Assembly (NCBI RefSeq): GCF_000495915.1
Contig: NZ_AOFQ01000058.1
Span: forward strand, 1 to 64,000
Origin: Stutzerimonas chloritidismutans AW-1
Lineage (GTDB): Bacteria; Pseudomonadota; Gammaproteobacteria; Pseudomonadales; Pseudomonadaceae
Length of the DNA: 64,000 nucleotides
Reading direction: 5' to 3'
The position numbers and the translations under genes were made by a program. The notes beneath the pieces were generated by a model that did not search any database, had not been told where the DNA came from, and saw only the letters and a list, made by a program, of their open reading frames with translations. Shown piece after piece: positions 53,665 to 62,393 of the stretch (position 1 is the stretch's first letter; each line of letters opens with the position of its first letter).

Positions 53665-55689
53665 TCAGGCGGCGAGCGTGTGACCGTGAACCTTATCGTC
53701 GGCCTCTACCGACTCCGGTTCCTCCGTCACGTCCTGAACTAACTGCGACTCCGCCCCCTGCCCTACCGTGAACATGGCCGGCATCCAGCGGGTGCCTTCG
53801 ACAAGCCGTTCAGCCTCGCTGGCGATGTCGGTCTTCTTGAGCTTGGCCAACTGGTTGACGTGCTTCGGTGCAAACTCTCCCACGGCCTCGAGGATCGCCG
53901 CCTTGGTGATGTGCTGAAAATAGCTCTCGGCGGTCGGCCTCCACCACGCGGCCATGTCCAGTCCCACGGCCTGGGCCAGCTCGGCTCCGGGCTGGAGCTG
54001 AGCGGCACGGAGCGTGATCACGTCGACGCTCGCCGCCACGCACACCGCGAGCAGCCTCACCAGTTCGTCCTGGGGCATCGCCAACAGCGCGGCAAACAGC
54101 TCGGCGCCGTCCTGCGGCAGCTGCTCACCCCAAGCCTGGAGCAGCTCATGCAGCGCCACGGCGGCGGGCGACTCCGGCCAGTCCGGGGCCAGACTGTCGA
54201 GCCGATCACACACGGTCTGGCGGATGCCGAGCGGCATGCTGTCGCCGTGATGTCCGATCTGCAGGACAGTTTGCACCATACCATGCACCAGTGCCGCCTG
54301 CGGGTGCCGGGCCACCTCAATCTGCAGCGCCGCAGTGCGGTGGGCGCTCAAGCGCTGCGCCAACCGGTCGGACAGACTCGCAGCCTTGGGCGGTTCGGCG
54401 ACATCGCCGACATCGTCGTTCGTGCGCTCGCTGCCGCCCTGCCCCTGGCGCAGCCGCTCCAGCGTGCGCAGCGCGTTGGCCTCGGCCTCGCGCAGCAGCC
54501 CGCGATGGGTCACAGCCTCACCGCTGCGGTCGATGGTAACCACGACGCCGGCCACACTGAGCACTTCCGGGGTGTAGTCCTGCAAGGACTCACCCAGCGC
54601 GTGCAGCTCAGCGGCCATCTGCTCGCGCCGCCGCTCCAGGGCCGGCACCCTGTCTTCGTCCTCGACGTCGTAGGCGTCCTCCAGCTCGGCATCGACCTTC
54701 TCCAGCCGGGATTGCAGCGAGGCAATGCGGCGCGCTTCGCGAGTGGTCGGTTCGCGACGGGTGCGCGGCGCATTCTGGAAGGCCTGCCGATCCGCATAGC
54801 TGAACTGTGGCACGGCCTCCACCCAGGCCCAGCCCTCGGCGCGCACGTCCTCGGCCAACGCCTCCAGCTTCCCGCGCACCAGCGTTTCCAGCAACGCGGC
54901 ATCGGTGAGATAGGTGCCGCTGTTGTCGTCGGCGAACAGGTCACGACGGATGCCACCGCCCGCCTCCGTGTAAGCGTCCAGCCCGACGAAGCCCACCAGC
55001 GGATGGCTTACGTCGATTTCGCGCTCCGTCAGGCGCGCCCGCAGGGCGGATGCGTTGCGTTGCCATTCCGGCGCGCCGTAGAACGCGGCCTCCTGTGAGG
55101 CGTGGTCGTCGGTGATGGTCAGGGCCATCAGTTGCTCCAGGGTGACGGTTCCGGCCCGGTAATCCGCCATCAGGCGCGGCGAGACGTTCGCCAGCTTCAA
55201 GCGGCGTTGCACCACCAGCGGAGTCACGCCGAAGTCGGCGGCGATGTCTTCGATGGGGCGGCCTTCCTTGACCAGCGCGGCGAATGCCTCGAACTGGTCG
55301 GCGGGGTGCATCTGCTCGCGCAGCAGGTTCTCGGCGAGGCTGACGGTACGGGCCGAGGCGTCAGGCACCAGCAGGCACGGCACCTCGAAATCGGCGGCCA
55401 GGCATTTCTTCTTCGCCAGCAATTTCAAGGCGGTCAGGCGGCGATCACCGGCCACCACCTCGAAATGCTCGCCATCGGCGGCGAGGATGACGACGAGGTT
55501 TTGCAGCAGGCCAATACGGGAAATGCTCGCGGCCAGCTCGTCGATGGACAGGCGCGGCGTGGTGCGCGCATTGCGTTTGGAGCGACGCGGCAGCAACTGC
55601 GCGAGCGGCAGCAACAGCAGGTTCTTGGTCGGGTCGGCCACTTGCAGGGCGGACACGCTGACAGCTTCGGTGGGGATGATCGCGTTCAT
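53665..55689 (-). CDS. parB: ParB/RepB/Spo0J-family protein
   Basis: A 674-residue ParB-like DNA-binding protein. The N-terminal ParB domain (about residues 40-140) includes GLLQNLVVI, VVAGDRRLTALKLL and SLAENLLREQMHPADQFEAF. A helix-turn-helix domain (about 145-200) has IAADFGVTPLVVQRRLKLANVSP. A long C-terminal extension contains an acidic coiled coil (about 345-390). Such large ParB proteins are backbone genes of Tn4371-like ICEs. The start MNAIIPTEAV fits; longer frames enter the leader. The protein may act with ParA or as a regulator. Confidence 0.92.
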   Translation of the reverse strand: MNAIIPTEAVSVSALQVADPTKNLLLLPLAQLLPRRSKRNARTTPRLSIDELAASISRIGLLQNLVVILAADGEHFEVVAGDRRLTALKLLAKKKCLAADFEVPCLLVPDASARTVSLAENLLREQMHPADQFEAFAALVKEGRPIEDIAADFGVTPLVVQRRLKLANVSPRLMADYRAGTVTLEQLMALTITDDHASQEAAFYGAPEWQRNASALRARLTEREIDVSHPLVGFVGLDAYTEAGGGIRRDLFADDNSGTYLTDAALLETLVRGKLEALAEDVRAEGWAWVEAVPQFSYADRQAFQNAPRTRREPTTREARRIASLQSRLEKVDAELEDAYDVEDEDRVPALERRREQMAAELHALGESLQDYTPEVLSVAGVVVTIDRSGEAVTHRGLLREAEANALRTLERLRQGQGGSERTNDDVGDVAEPPKAASLSDRLAQRLSAHRTAALQIEVARHPQAALVHGMVQTVLQIGHHGDSMPLGIRQTVCDRLDSLAPDWPESPAAVALHELLQAWGEQLPQDGAELFAALLAMPQDELVRLLAVCVAASVDVITLRAAQLQPGAELAQAVGLDMAAWWRPTAESYFQHITKAAILEAVGEFAPKHVNQLAKLKKTDIASEAERLVEGTRWMPAMFTVGQGAESQLVQDVTEEPESVEADDKVHGHTLAA

Positions 55690-55769
55690 GGTGGTAGCTC
55701 CATTCAAGGGATAACGACTGCGGTTGAAATGGAGGGGCCGTACAGCTGACAGCCACCTCCGGGTGGGGG

Positions 55770-56600
55770 TCAGGCTTTCAACTGGCGCAGGCCATCGGCC
55801 AGCAGCCAAAGGGCGCGGTTCAGGCGCAGGTCTTGGTCGATGCCCTGCACGGGGCGGGTGCGCTGGCGGCACCCGTTGCCGCCGCGCCCGGCCAGCCCGC
55901 CGCGAATGAGGTTTTCCTGGGTGCGGTTGAACACGCTCCACAGGTCGGCCCGGTTGTCGTCGAGGCGGCGTGCGGCCAGCACCTGCCGTTCGGTGATCGG
56001 TGCCGGCTTGCCGGGGTCGTCGTACTTGAGGGCGAGTGCGGCACGGGCAAAGACTTCGGCCTCGCCGCCGTCCAGGGTGACAGCGCGCATGGCCTCGCGG
56101 GACGCCTGCGCCTGCTCGAAACCGTGCAGCACCTCGTAGGCGCCCTCGATCACCTGGGCGGCTACGTCGCCCTTGTGCGGCACGCGCACGTCCGCCACGG
56201 TGTCACCGCAAACCAGGCCGTTCTGGCAGACGAAGCGGAACATGCCGGCGAGCATCTGGTAGCTGCTGGTGCCGTCGTGCGAGTTCAGCAGGATGATTTC
56301 GTTGGCTTCACCTCGGGCGTCGATCTGGCTGGCATGGCGCAGGCGGATCATGTGTTTGGTGAAGTCGCGCCGGTCGTCATGGCGCACGCGGGTCTGGCAC
56401 ACCATGAAGGGCTCGAAGCCTTCACCGCGCAGCTCTTGCAGCACGCTGGCGGTCGGGATGTAGGTGTACCGCTGCGAGCGGCTTTCGTGTGGAGCCTCCG
56501 CGAAGATGGACGGGGCCACGGCGCGGATCTGGTCATCCAATAAGGGAGACTCCGAGCGCAGCACCGGGGAGCGGTAAGAGAAGTTAGAAGCAAGTTGCAT
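55770..56600 (-). CDS. DUF932 family protein
   Basis: A 276-residue protein of the DUF932 (YfjQ-like) family. Typical segments are YTYIPTASVLQELRGEGFEPF, KHMIRLRHAS, EIILLNSHDGTSSYQMLAGMFRFVCQNGLV and FNRTQENLIRGGL. The family is widespread on plasmids and ICEs and has no proven function. It is 80 bp upstream of parB on the same strand and is preceded by a long GC-rich leader. Confidence 0.9.
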   Translation of the reverse strand: MQLASNFSYRSPVLRSESPLLDDQIRAVAPSIFAEAPHESRSQRYTYIPTASVLQELRGEGFEPFMVCQTRVRHDDRRDFTKHMIRLRHASQIDARGEANEIILLNSHDGTSSYQMLAGMFRFVCQNGLVCGDTVADVRVPHKGDVAAQVIEGAYEVLHGFEQAQASREAMRAVTLDGGEAEVFARAALALKYDDPGKPAPITERQVLAARRLDDNRADLWSVFNRTQENLIRGGLAGRGGNGCRQRTRPVQGIDQDLRLNRALWLLADGLRQLKA

Positions 56601-57199
56601 GGTCGTTCTCCTGACAAGGATTGGCTGTCGAAAACCACCACCGGATTCCTAGATTCGGAGCCCGCTTTCGGCTCTACCGGTGGGGTCGGCGCGGAGACCT
56701 GGGCCGGCCTCGTTGCCACCGTCTTTCCTGAGTTCATCGCCCGCGACGGTCAGGAGCGCGCGGACTGGAGCCGTCAAGGAGGCAAGCGCCGGGTGGTGCG
56801 GCCCGCAGGCGCAGCCGAGGACACGGCCCGGCGCGCCTTGATGGCCCAAGACCGCGCGCTACAGTCGCGACAAGGTGATGAAGTCAGGGAAAGACGGATC
56901 GACAGGCAATGGCCGCAACGTTGTCGCAGACTCCACGCAAGCGCAGCGCGCAGGCCCAGATTCACGAAGCCGGGCCGTAGGCATCAGCCGAGCACAGCGA
57001 GGGAACGATGGAAGCCCAAGGGGGCGAGACTCTCGCAGCGAGGCTCGCTGCACAGCACGACAGCGCGCCCGGCCACTGGCCGGGGATGCCCAAACAACAG
57101 GAAGTACCTGAGAGCCGGTCGAGCAATGTGGCCTGGGGTACCGACACGCCCGCCTGGGTCAAATAGGCTGCAAAGCACCTTCAACATAAGGGACGACAC
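56601..57199. other. Long GC-rich leader upstream of DUF932
   Basis: A 599-bp gap. Open frames exist on both strands, but their products are basic low-complexity proteins that look like GC artefacts. A 22-bp stretch at 56937-56958, which contains AGCGCGCAGGCCCA, is repeated with one change at 58767-58788 upstream of radC. The region may be a regulatory leader. Confidence 0.5.
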
Positions 57200-58009
57200 A
57201 TGCGCACCGTACAGACCACCAGCCCGCAGCAAGCCTGCGAAAACATCCTGATCGACGAAAAGCGCTACAACACCGAGCGCGACATCCTGCGTAGCGAGAA
57301 TGCCGTCATCGATCGCCTGCTCGCTCGCAGCCTCGAGATGAAACAGGCCTACGGCGAACTGCACGAAAAGTTGTCCCCGCAGCCACCGGCACTCAGGGTA
57401 TTTCTAGGCCTTTTGCTGAGTACCGCAGCTTTTTGGAGCCCGGAAAGGATCGCCAAGTCCCGCACCCAACGGGACGAACTAGTCGAAACCAACCGTCAGA
57501 TCGCGCGAAAAGCCGAAGACTTGGCGCAGCTACTGGAACAGCGCTCCCGACTGCATGAAACCTCCGGTTTCAGCAGCCACACCCACTATCACGTCTGCGA
57601 TGTGATCGAGGCGGCAGCCGGGAACCACTCTCTGTTCAATGCCTACGTGAAAGAACGCCTGGACACCCTCTGCGGCCAGTTCGACCTGAAATACTGGCCC
57701 TCGCTGGATCAGCTTGTCCGCGCGGTGTCGACGGACGCAGAAAATGCCACTCTGGAAGCCACAGATCCGCTGACCCTGGCTGCGACGGCCGCGACGCGTC
57801 CCTCTCGGGCCGACTTCTTCAAGACACTGTTCGCCGCCATCGAGGAGAACAGCGCGCACCACCATGGACAGCTTCCCGAAGGCTTCCGGCTCACCGATGG
57901 TACGTTGGCCTCATTGGCGAACTGCGCGTTGGACCTGGTGCCGGACGAGCTGGCGGACAGCGCCTATGTGAAACGGCTTCGCCAGCGCGAGCGCAATGGC
58001 GACATGTGA
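57200..58009 (+). CDS. Hypothetical protein, unknown family
   Basis: A 269-residue protein that I do not recognise. The first 60 residues are helical and charged. A hydrophobic segment lies at about residues 65-80 (RVFLGLLLSTAAFW), followed by a coiled-coil-like stretch (about 85-120) and the unusual HTHYHVC. The C-terminal half is globular. Codon use resembles that of the ICE backbone, and the gene is convergent with radC across a terminator. Its placement between DUF932 and radC suggests a backbone or small cargo gene. Confidence 0.7.
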   Translation: MRTVQTTSPQQACENILIDEKRYNTERDILRSENAVIDRLLARSLEMKQAYGELHEKLSPQPPALRVFLGLLLSTAAFWSPERIAKSRTQRDELVETNRQIARKAEDLAQLLEQRSRLHETSGFSSHTHYHVCDVIEAAAGNHSLFNAYVKERLDTLCGQFDLKYWPSLDQLVRAVSTDAENATLEATDPLTLAATAATRPSRADFFKTLFAAIEENSAHHHGQLPEGFRLTDGTLASLANCALDLVPDELADSAYVKRLRQRERNGDM

Positions 58010-58037
58010 TGCTGTTCTGGCCGCATTCGGCGGTGCA

Positions 58038-58061
58038 GCAAAAAGGGGGCCGAAGCCCCCT
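58038..58061 (-). terminator. radC terminator
   Basis: The stem AGGGGGC/GCCCCCT with loop CGAA is followed on the minus strand by TTTTTG. It lies 5 bp beyond the radC stop codon and separates it from the convergent hypothetical gene. Confidence 0.85.
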
Positions 58062-58065
58062 GCAG

Positions 58066-58575
58066 CTAGAGCAATCCCTGCTCTGCGAATGAAACAGTGT
58101 CCTCGCCGCCCACGATGATGTGATCCAGCGCGCGCACCTCCACCAGCGCCAGGGCCTCCTTGAGGCGCTGGGTCAGCACCTTGTCCGCCTGGCTTGGCTC
58201 TGGATTTCCGCTCGGATGGTTGTGCGAGAAGATCACCGCCGCTGCGTTGACTCGCAATGCCTCCTTCACCACTTCGCGCGGATACACCGAAGCCTGGTCG
58301 ATGGTGCCACGGAACAACTCCACGTATTCAAGCAGCCGATGCTGACTGTCGAGGAACAGTGCCGCGAACACCTCGTGCTCGAATCCAACCAGTTTGGTGC
58401 GCAGGTAGTCCTTGACCAGCTCCGGCGCGGTGAACAGCGCCCCGCGCTGGTATTTCTGGTCGATCACCTGGCGCGCCACGTTCAGGATCTCGTCCACAGA
58501 CGCGGGCAGGTAGCGCCCCTGCGCGTCACGCACCAGCAGCATGGAATCGAACGTGAAAAAGGAAAATTGCGACAT
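58066..58575 (-). CDS. radC: RadC-like JAB/MPN-domain protein
   Basis: A 169-residue protein of the RadC family as found on mobile elements. It is essentially a JAB/MPN metalloprotease-like domain with the metal motif SHNHPSGNPEPSQAD. Chromosomal RadC also carries an N-terminal helix-hairpin-helix, which is absent here. Despite the name, a DNA-repair role is not established. It is a standard gene near the integrase end of Tn4371-like ICEs. Confidence 0.92.
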   Translation of the reverse strand: MSQFSFFTFDSMLLVRDAQGRYLPASVDEILNVARQVIDQKYQRGALFTAPELVKDYLRTKLVGFEHEVFAALFLDSQHRLLEYVELFRGTIDQASVYPREVVKEALRVNAAAVIFSHNHPSGNPEPSQADKVLTQRLKEALALVEVRALDHIIVGGEDTVSFAEQGLL

Positions 58576-59190
58576 GGTCGTGCTCCGGTTGCACGGGCGG
58601 AATTGCCCGGAACCGGTGCCAGCACGGCGCAGCGCAAGCTGTCAGGGGTCCACGACGGCCACAGGACGCCAGCGCGCAACGCGCGCGCAGCCCTTGACAG
58701 CGAGAACGCCGTGATACGGTGAAGGGAACAGCAAGACCGCCCCCACTCCACCCACGCCACGGATCGGCAAGCGGAGCGCGCAGGCCCACAAGGGCCGGAG
58801 GTGTCAGGGATCAAAGCCGAATGGCCGCGACTCGGCACGAGGCGTGGGGCGCAGTCCGCGAGCCCGACGGCGGAACGCCGGGACACACTAGCGAATAGCG
58901 AACACACGAACTCGCAACTTCAAGTCAAACAGAATGAAGGGATAAAGCTCATCGGCGAAGGATGAACACTCGTCCAATTGGCACGGTCTACCAGAAGAAC
59001 AGGCAGCACGAAGATATTGATCCGTTATAAGGCCACTGCTAGGATCGAAAACGGTTCTGGTCTCCGCCTTGCTGCCTCGAGGAAAACCAGCTCAAATCGA
59101 AGCCCATATTTCCCTTGTGGCCAGCCCGGCAAGCAGCATGCTCAGCAAAGCGAAAGCTTTAAAGGCTGCATTTTGTCGAGGAAATTTGTG
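58576..59190. other. Leader upstream of radC and backbone-cargo junction
   Basis: This 615-bp gap is GC-rich up to about 58900 and then becomes less GC-rich. The 22-bp element shared with the DUF932 leader is at 58767-58788. A frame continuous with the downstream gene starts at 58978, but it lacks a good start signal before 59191. The composition change near 58900 probably marks the start of cargo DNA. Confidence 0.45.
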
Positions 59191-59787
59191 ATGTTCGATT
59201 TCGAATGTGTAACTAACGCGGTTCGAGCCATGGAGCTGGACAGCGTGCCCGACGACCTTTCCCGCTGTCGTCAGCTGGAGCTCAAAGCAAAGCACTTGGG
59301 CTACCAAAACTGGAACCATCTGCTCGACACTTTGAAGAACGAGCCCGCAAAAGACCGCCTTCATAAAAGCACAATGCGCCTGATGCAGCGGGTTTGCCAA
59401 GTGCGCTTGCCGCTCCGCAACAAAGCTTACGTGCAACTGACTGTCCTACCTGTGGGCGGAGTTGGTCATTACAGCTACTGGATAGGCTGGGATAAGACAG
59501 GCAATGAAGTTCGCGTGCCGCGCCCAATTGATGGCCGGGAACAAGCACGAAAACTCCGCAAACTTCAGCCGTCTCCCGTTTTTGCTATCGAAACGGAAAG
59601 AGAACTCATAGCCTGGCAGCATTTGTGGTTTTCGACCGCAATAGTGCTACCAGACTTAGCCAGAGAGTTCTTTCCAGCGTTGTTCAACAAGACGCACCTT
59701 GTGGCAAAGAATCCGCCCATTGATATCATCAAAGAAAAGTACGAGGCCATGGGTGACCTCTATGCAAATAACCTCGAAGAAAATTAA
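59191..59787 (+). CDS. Hypothetical protein, unknown family
   Basis: A 198-residue cytoplasmic protein that I cannot assign. The N-terminus has LKAKHLGYQNWNHLLDTLK, a short helix-turn motif seen near the start of several small uncharacterised proteins. The rest contains aromatic-rich strands (VGHYSYWIGWDK) and a C-terminal helix. The ATG at 59191 has GAGGA upstream. Base composition is intermediate between the backbone and the AT-rich operon to its right, with which it is convergent. It may be an extra part of that island, but nothing in its sequence proves this. Confidence 0.65.
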   Translation: MFDFECVTNAVRAMELDSVPDDLSRCRQLELKAKHLGYQNWNHLLDTLKNEPAKDRLHKSTMRLMQRVCQVRLPLRNKAYVQLTVLPVGGVGHYSYWIGWDKTGNEVRVPRPIDGREQARKLRKLQPSPVFAIETERELIAWQHLWFSTAIVLPDLAREFFPALFNKTHLVAKNPPIDIIKEKYEAMGDLYANNLEEN

Positions 59788-59822
59788 ATAAAACTTCAGC
59801 GGCTCTCCTCGGAGCCGCTGAA
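59780..59822 (-). terminator. Terminator of the ABC-3C operon
   Basis: A perfect 11-bp stem (TTCAGCGGCTC, 59795-59805, with its complement at 59812-59822) is followed on the minus strand by GTTTTATTTAATTT. It lies about 70 bp beyond the stop codon of the ATPase gene and also separates it from the convergent hypothetical gene. Confidence 0.85.
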
Positions 59823-59892
59823 ACTGCCACCCAAAGCTAGCGAACCATAATTTTCTGAGTCGCCCTTAGCCATGTATGCTCTAAAATAGCGC

Positions 59893-61884
59893 CTACCATG
59901 GTTTGAGCAATGCTTGCTTTTTGTTGGGGAAATAAATCACCCTATACTTTTCAAGCTCGCTTGGATATTTCTTCAAGCCAGTTGTTAGTATTACTTGAAA
60001 ATCAACCTTCGAGTCCCGCCTGATCTCTTCGATTTTACCAAGACAGGTTTTAAGCTTATCAAGCTCGATCCCTGCTGTTTCTGGTGTATCAATGAGCAGA
60101 AACCTAGGAAATGGCATTTCCAGGTCATCTAGAGACATTTGAAGAAGAGTCAGATAATACATAAGTCGCATTGAAACACTGGAACTATGCTCTTTGTATT
60201 CCCCCTCATCAAGAATAGGCAAGTATGAATCACTGCTAATTCTTGCCGTCCGGCACTCAGCCAAGGTCTCGGTCATCAGCTTTTTATAGATATCACTAAA
60301 ATAATTAACCTTATCATTGATATCTATTTTTGTTTGGGCATCGAGTCTCTTTAGGTCGAGTTCAGATTTCTGAAATTCAGTTCTTTTATTATCAAAATCC
60401 TTCTGGAATCCATCAAGCCTTGACTCAACATCTATGAGCTGATGAAGCTTCCCAAGGTCCTCTCGTAAATCAAGTATTTTGTCATCTATAGAATTAATCG
60501 TTTCGAGATCTATAGGCTCATCGATACCTGAAAGCTGCGTTTGGAGATTTTTATTTAGAAGAGGCAGCTCAGATTCAAACGATGAGATCTCCTGCTTAAC
60601 TGCCAGTATGTCAGCATTGCAATCGGAAACCGCTAAATCAATGGTTTCAAGCGACTTCATCTTAGACTTCAAGATATTCTTATACTCAAGTGAGGTATAA
60701 GAGAATCGCTCATATTGCACTTCATCAATCTCAGAGCCACACACACAATGACCAGCCGCTCGATCGACTTTATTCAAGCAGTACGGACAACTGTCGGACG
60801 AAAATAAGTTCAACTGATCATGTGAGTGAATAATTTTTACGACTTGGCCGATCTCTCTTGTCGCATTTTCTTTTATTGTCGAAAGCTTATATTTTTCATC
60901 TAGGAGATAAATTAACTCCTCTTTCTTTTCGCTAAGCTCAAGCTGTTTTTGCATAAGCTTTTCTTTAGTACTAGTTATAGTAGCTTCAAGTGTGGAGTCT
61001 GAAGATCTGTTCCGCTTAAACTTAGACCTTGCCCCATGCAGCTTTTCCAACTGGACTTCTTTTTCGGCCAATTCTGACACCAAGAAGGTCATATTTCGCG
61101 GAGCATCGCTACCGCTTAGCTCACTAGCAAGCCGCTTGTACTCCTGCAAAAGTCCATTGGCGACATTTTTTTGTTTTTCAAGAAATTTGGTATTGATAAT
61201 AGCGTCGTAGTATTCGGAAAATGACTTACCCACGAGCAATTCAAATATTGCACGACGAAGAATTACCGAGTCAGATACGAAATTATCTTTCTTGTCTATT
61301 TTCTTGTAAATTTGCTTTGTGTCAGATTGCTGATCCAAATAAATCAACCGAAACAGGTCGGAAGAATTTATCTTGAATGACCCTATACCCTGATAAATAT
61401 CTACAACAGAGATTCCGAGGTTGCCCAGGAGCCAGTCCGAATAAGTTTCAGGATTTGCCGGCGATCTATTTACTGGAAGAATCTTTAAAAACTTGGCCTC
61501 CAGTTCAACTCTAAACTCGTCGTCAGCACCTTGACTCCCCTCTCCTTCTTCATCTTTCGGGCCGGGCTTTATCACTTGATATGGAGTAATGGTGACATCA
61601 TTATCATCTATAAACCGAATTATTTGATAATTTTCATCATTGATACTAATGTACAACTCCACAAAGTTGTCTCGATCACCAGTGATCTCCTTGTGCCGCT
61701 CCTTCTCATCCTTTAAGAACTCTGCGACCCTACCACCTAACGCATAATAAATCAGGTTACAAAAAGTAGTTTTCCCAGTCCCGTTATCTCCCTCCACCAG
61801 AACAATATTCTGATCAAATACTGGAGACTCGTAGTGATATAGATTTCCTTTATAGTTAAGCTTATTTATCCTTAAATATCCCAC
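59893..61884 (-). CDS. Rad50-like ABC ATPase of an ABC-three-component system
   Basis: A 663-residue SMC/Rad50-type ATPase. Walker A GDNGTGKT is at residues 32-39 and Walker B FLLIDTPE near 598. A signature-like region (SSSVSMRLMYYLTLLQ) lies about 30 residues before Walker B. Two long coiled-coil arms (about 230-345 and 390-545) flank a cysteine cluster (CPYC and CVC, about residues 365-381) like a zinc hook or ribbon. The sequence is AT-rich and unlike the GC-rich backbone. The start overlaps the middle gene by 13 bp. It is probably the NTP-driven sensor of a defence or conflict system. Confidence 0.82.
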   Translation of the reverse strand: MGYLRINKLNYKGNLYHYESPVFDQNIVLVEGDNGTGKTTFCNLIYYALGGRVAEFLKDEKERHKEITGDRDNFVELYISINDENYQIIRFIDDNDVTITPYQVIKPGPKDEEGEGSQGADDEFRVELEAKFLKILPVNRSPANPETYSDWLLGNLGISVVDIYQGIGSFKINSSDLFRLIYLDQQSDTKQIYKKIDKKDNFVSDSVILRRAIFELLVGKSFSEYYDAIINTKFLEKQKNVANGLLQEYKRLASELSGSDAPRNMTFLVSELAEKEVQLEKLHGARSKFKRNRSSDSTLEATITSTKEKLMQKQLELSEKKEELIYLLDEKYKLSTIKENATREIGQVVKIIHSHDQLNLFSSDSCPYCLNKVDRAAGHCVCGSEIDEVQYERFSYTSLEYKNILKSKMKSLETIDLAVSDCNADILAVKQEISSFESELPLLNKNLQTQLSGIDEPIDLETINSIDDKILDLREDLGKLHQLIDVESRLDGFQKDFDNKRTEFQKSELDLKRLDAQTKIDINDKVNYFSDIYKKLMTETLAECRTARISSDSYLPILDEGEYKEHSSSVSMRLMYYLTLLQMSLDDLEMPFPRFLLIDTPETAGIELDKLKTCLGKIEEIRRDSKVDFQVILTTGLKKYPSELEKYRVIYFPNKKQALLKPW

Positions 61885-62393
61885 ATCTTGATCCCTCGAA
61901 CCTGATAAATCTTGCTAAGAGCCGTGCTCAAGGTTAGCCGAGTGAGTTGTTTGACTGCGACACTCAGCCTGCTTGCATTTGAATATTCTTGAGTGAAAAT
62001 CGCTTTATCAAAGAATCCATCGGGAACATCACTCGATAGAGAGACATCAACCAGTGAATGCGCGTCCCCTTTTCGCAGGATAACCAAACCCGATTTTTCA
62101 AGCCGAAAAAGTATCTTCAGAACTTCGCTTCTCCGACCAAGCCCGCTTGTATAACTCTTAAACAGATGCTCCCTATCGACGCGATTCAGAGCTTTTTGCG
62201 TAGGATATTCCAAAATACTCAGCAATCTCTCATCAGTAGTAAACTCGATAAGAAAGCCAAGTTTTCTATAGTCCTTTAAATATCTATCCTTCCTGCAACC
62301 TAGAGCATCCAGCGCTATTAAAATTGCATAGGTCAGAAAATAAAAATCATCCACCGATGCAAACATAATCCTCTTCTTTACTGCCTCAGTCAT
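61872..62393 (-). CDS. ABC-3C middle component
   Basis: A 173-residue helical protein between the effector and ATPase genes, overlapping both (8 and 13 bp). It contains DDFYFLTYAILIALDALGC, YRKLGFLIEF and a winged-helix-like part (LFRLEKSGLVILRKGD). Its size, position and motifs match the middle component that bridges ATPase and effector in ABC-three-component systems. It has no catalytic motif. Confidence 0.75.
   Translation of the reverse strand: MTEAVKKRIMFASVDDFYFLTYAILIALDALGCRKDRYLKDYRKLGFLIEFTTDERLLSILEYPTQKALNRVDREHLFKSYTSGLGRRSEVLKILFRLEKSGLVILRKGDAHSLVDVSLSSDVPDGFFDKAIFTQEYSNASRLSVAVKQLTRLTLSTALSKIYQVRGIKMWDI

Noticed and set aside
56595-57251. A 218-codon plus-strand frame in the DUF932 leader
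   Set aside because: The product is arginine-rich low complexity, has no good ribosome-binding site and overlaps the start of the better supported gene at 57200.
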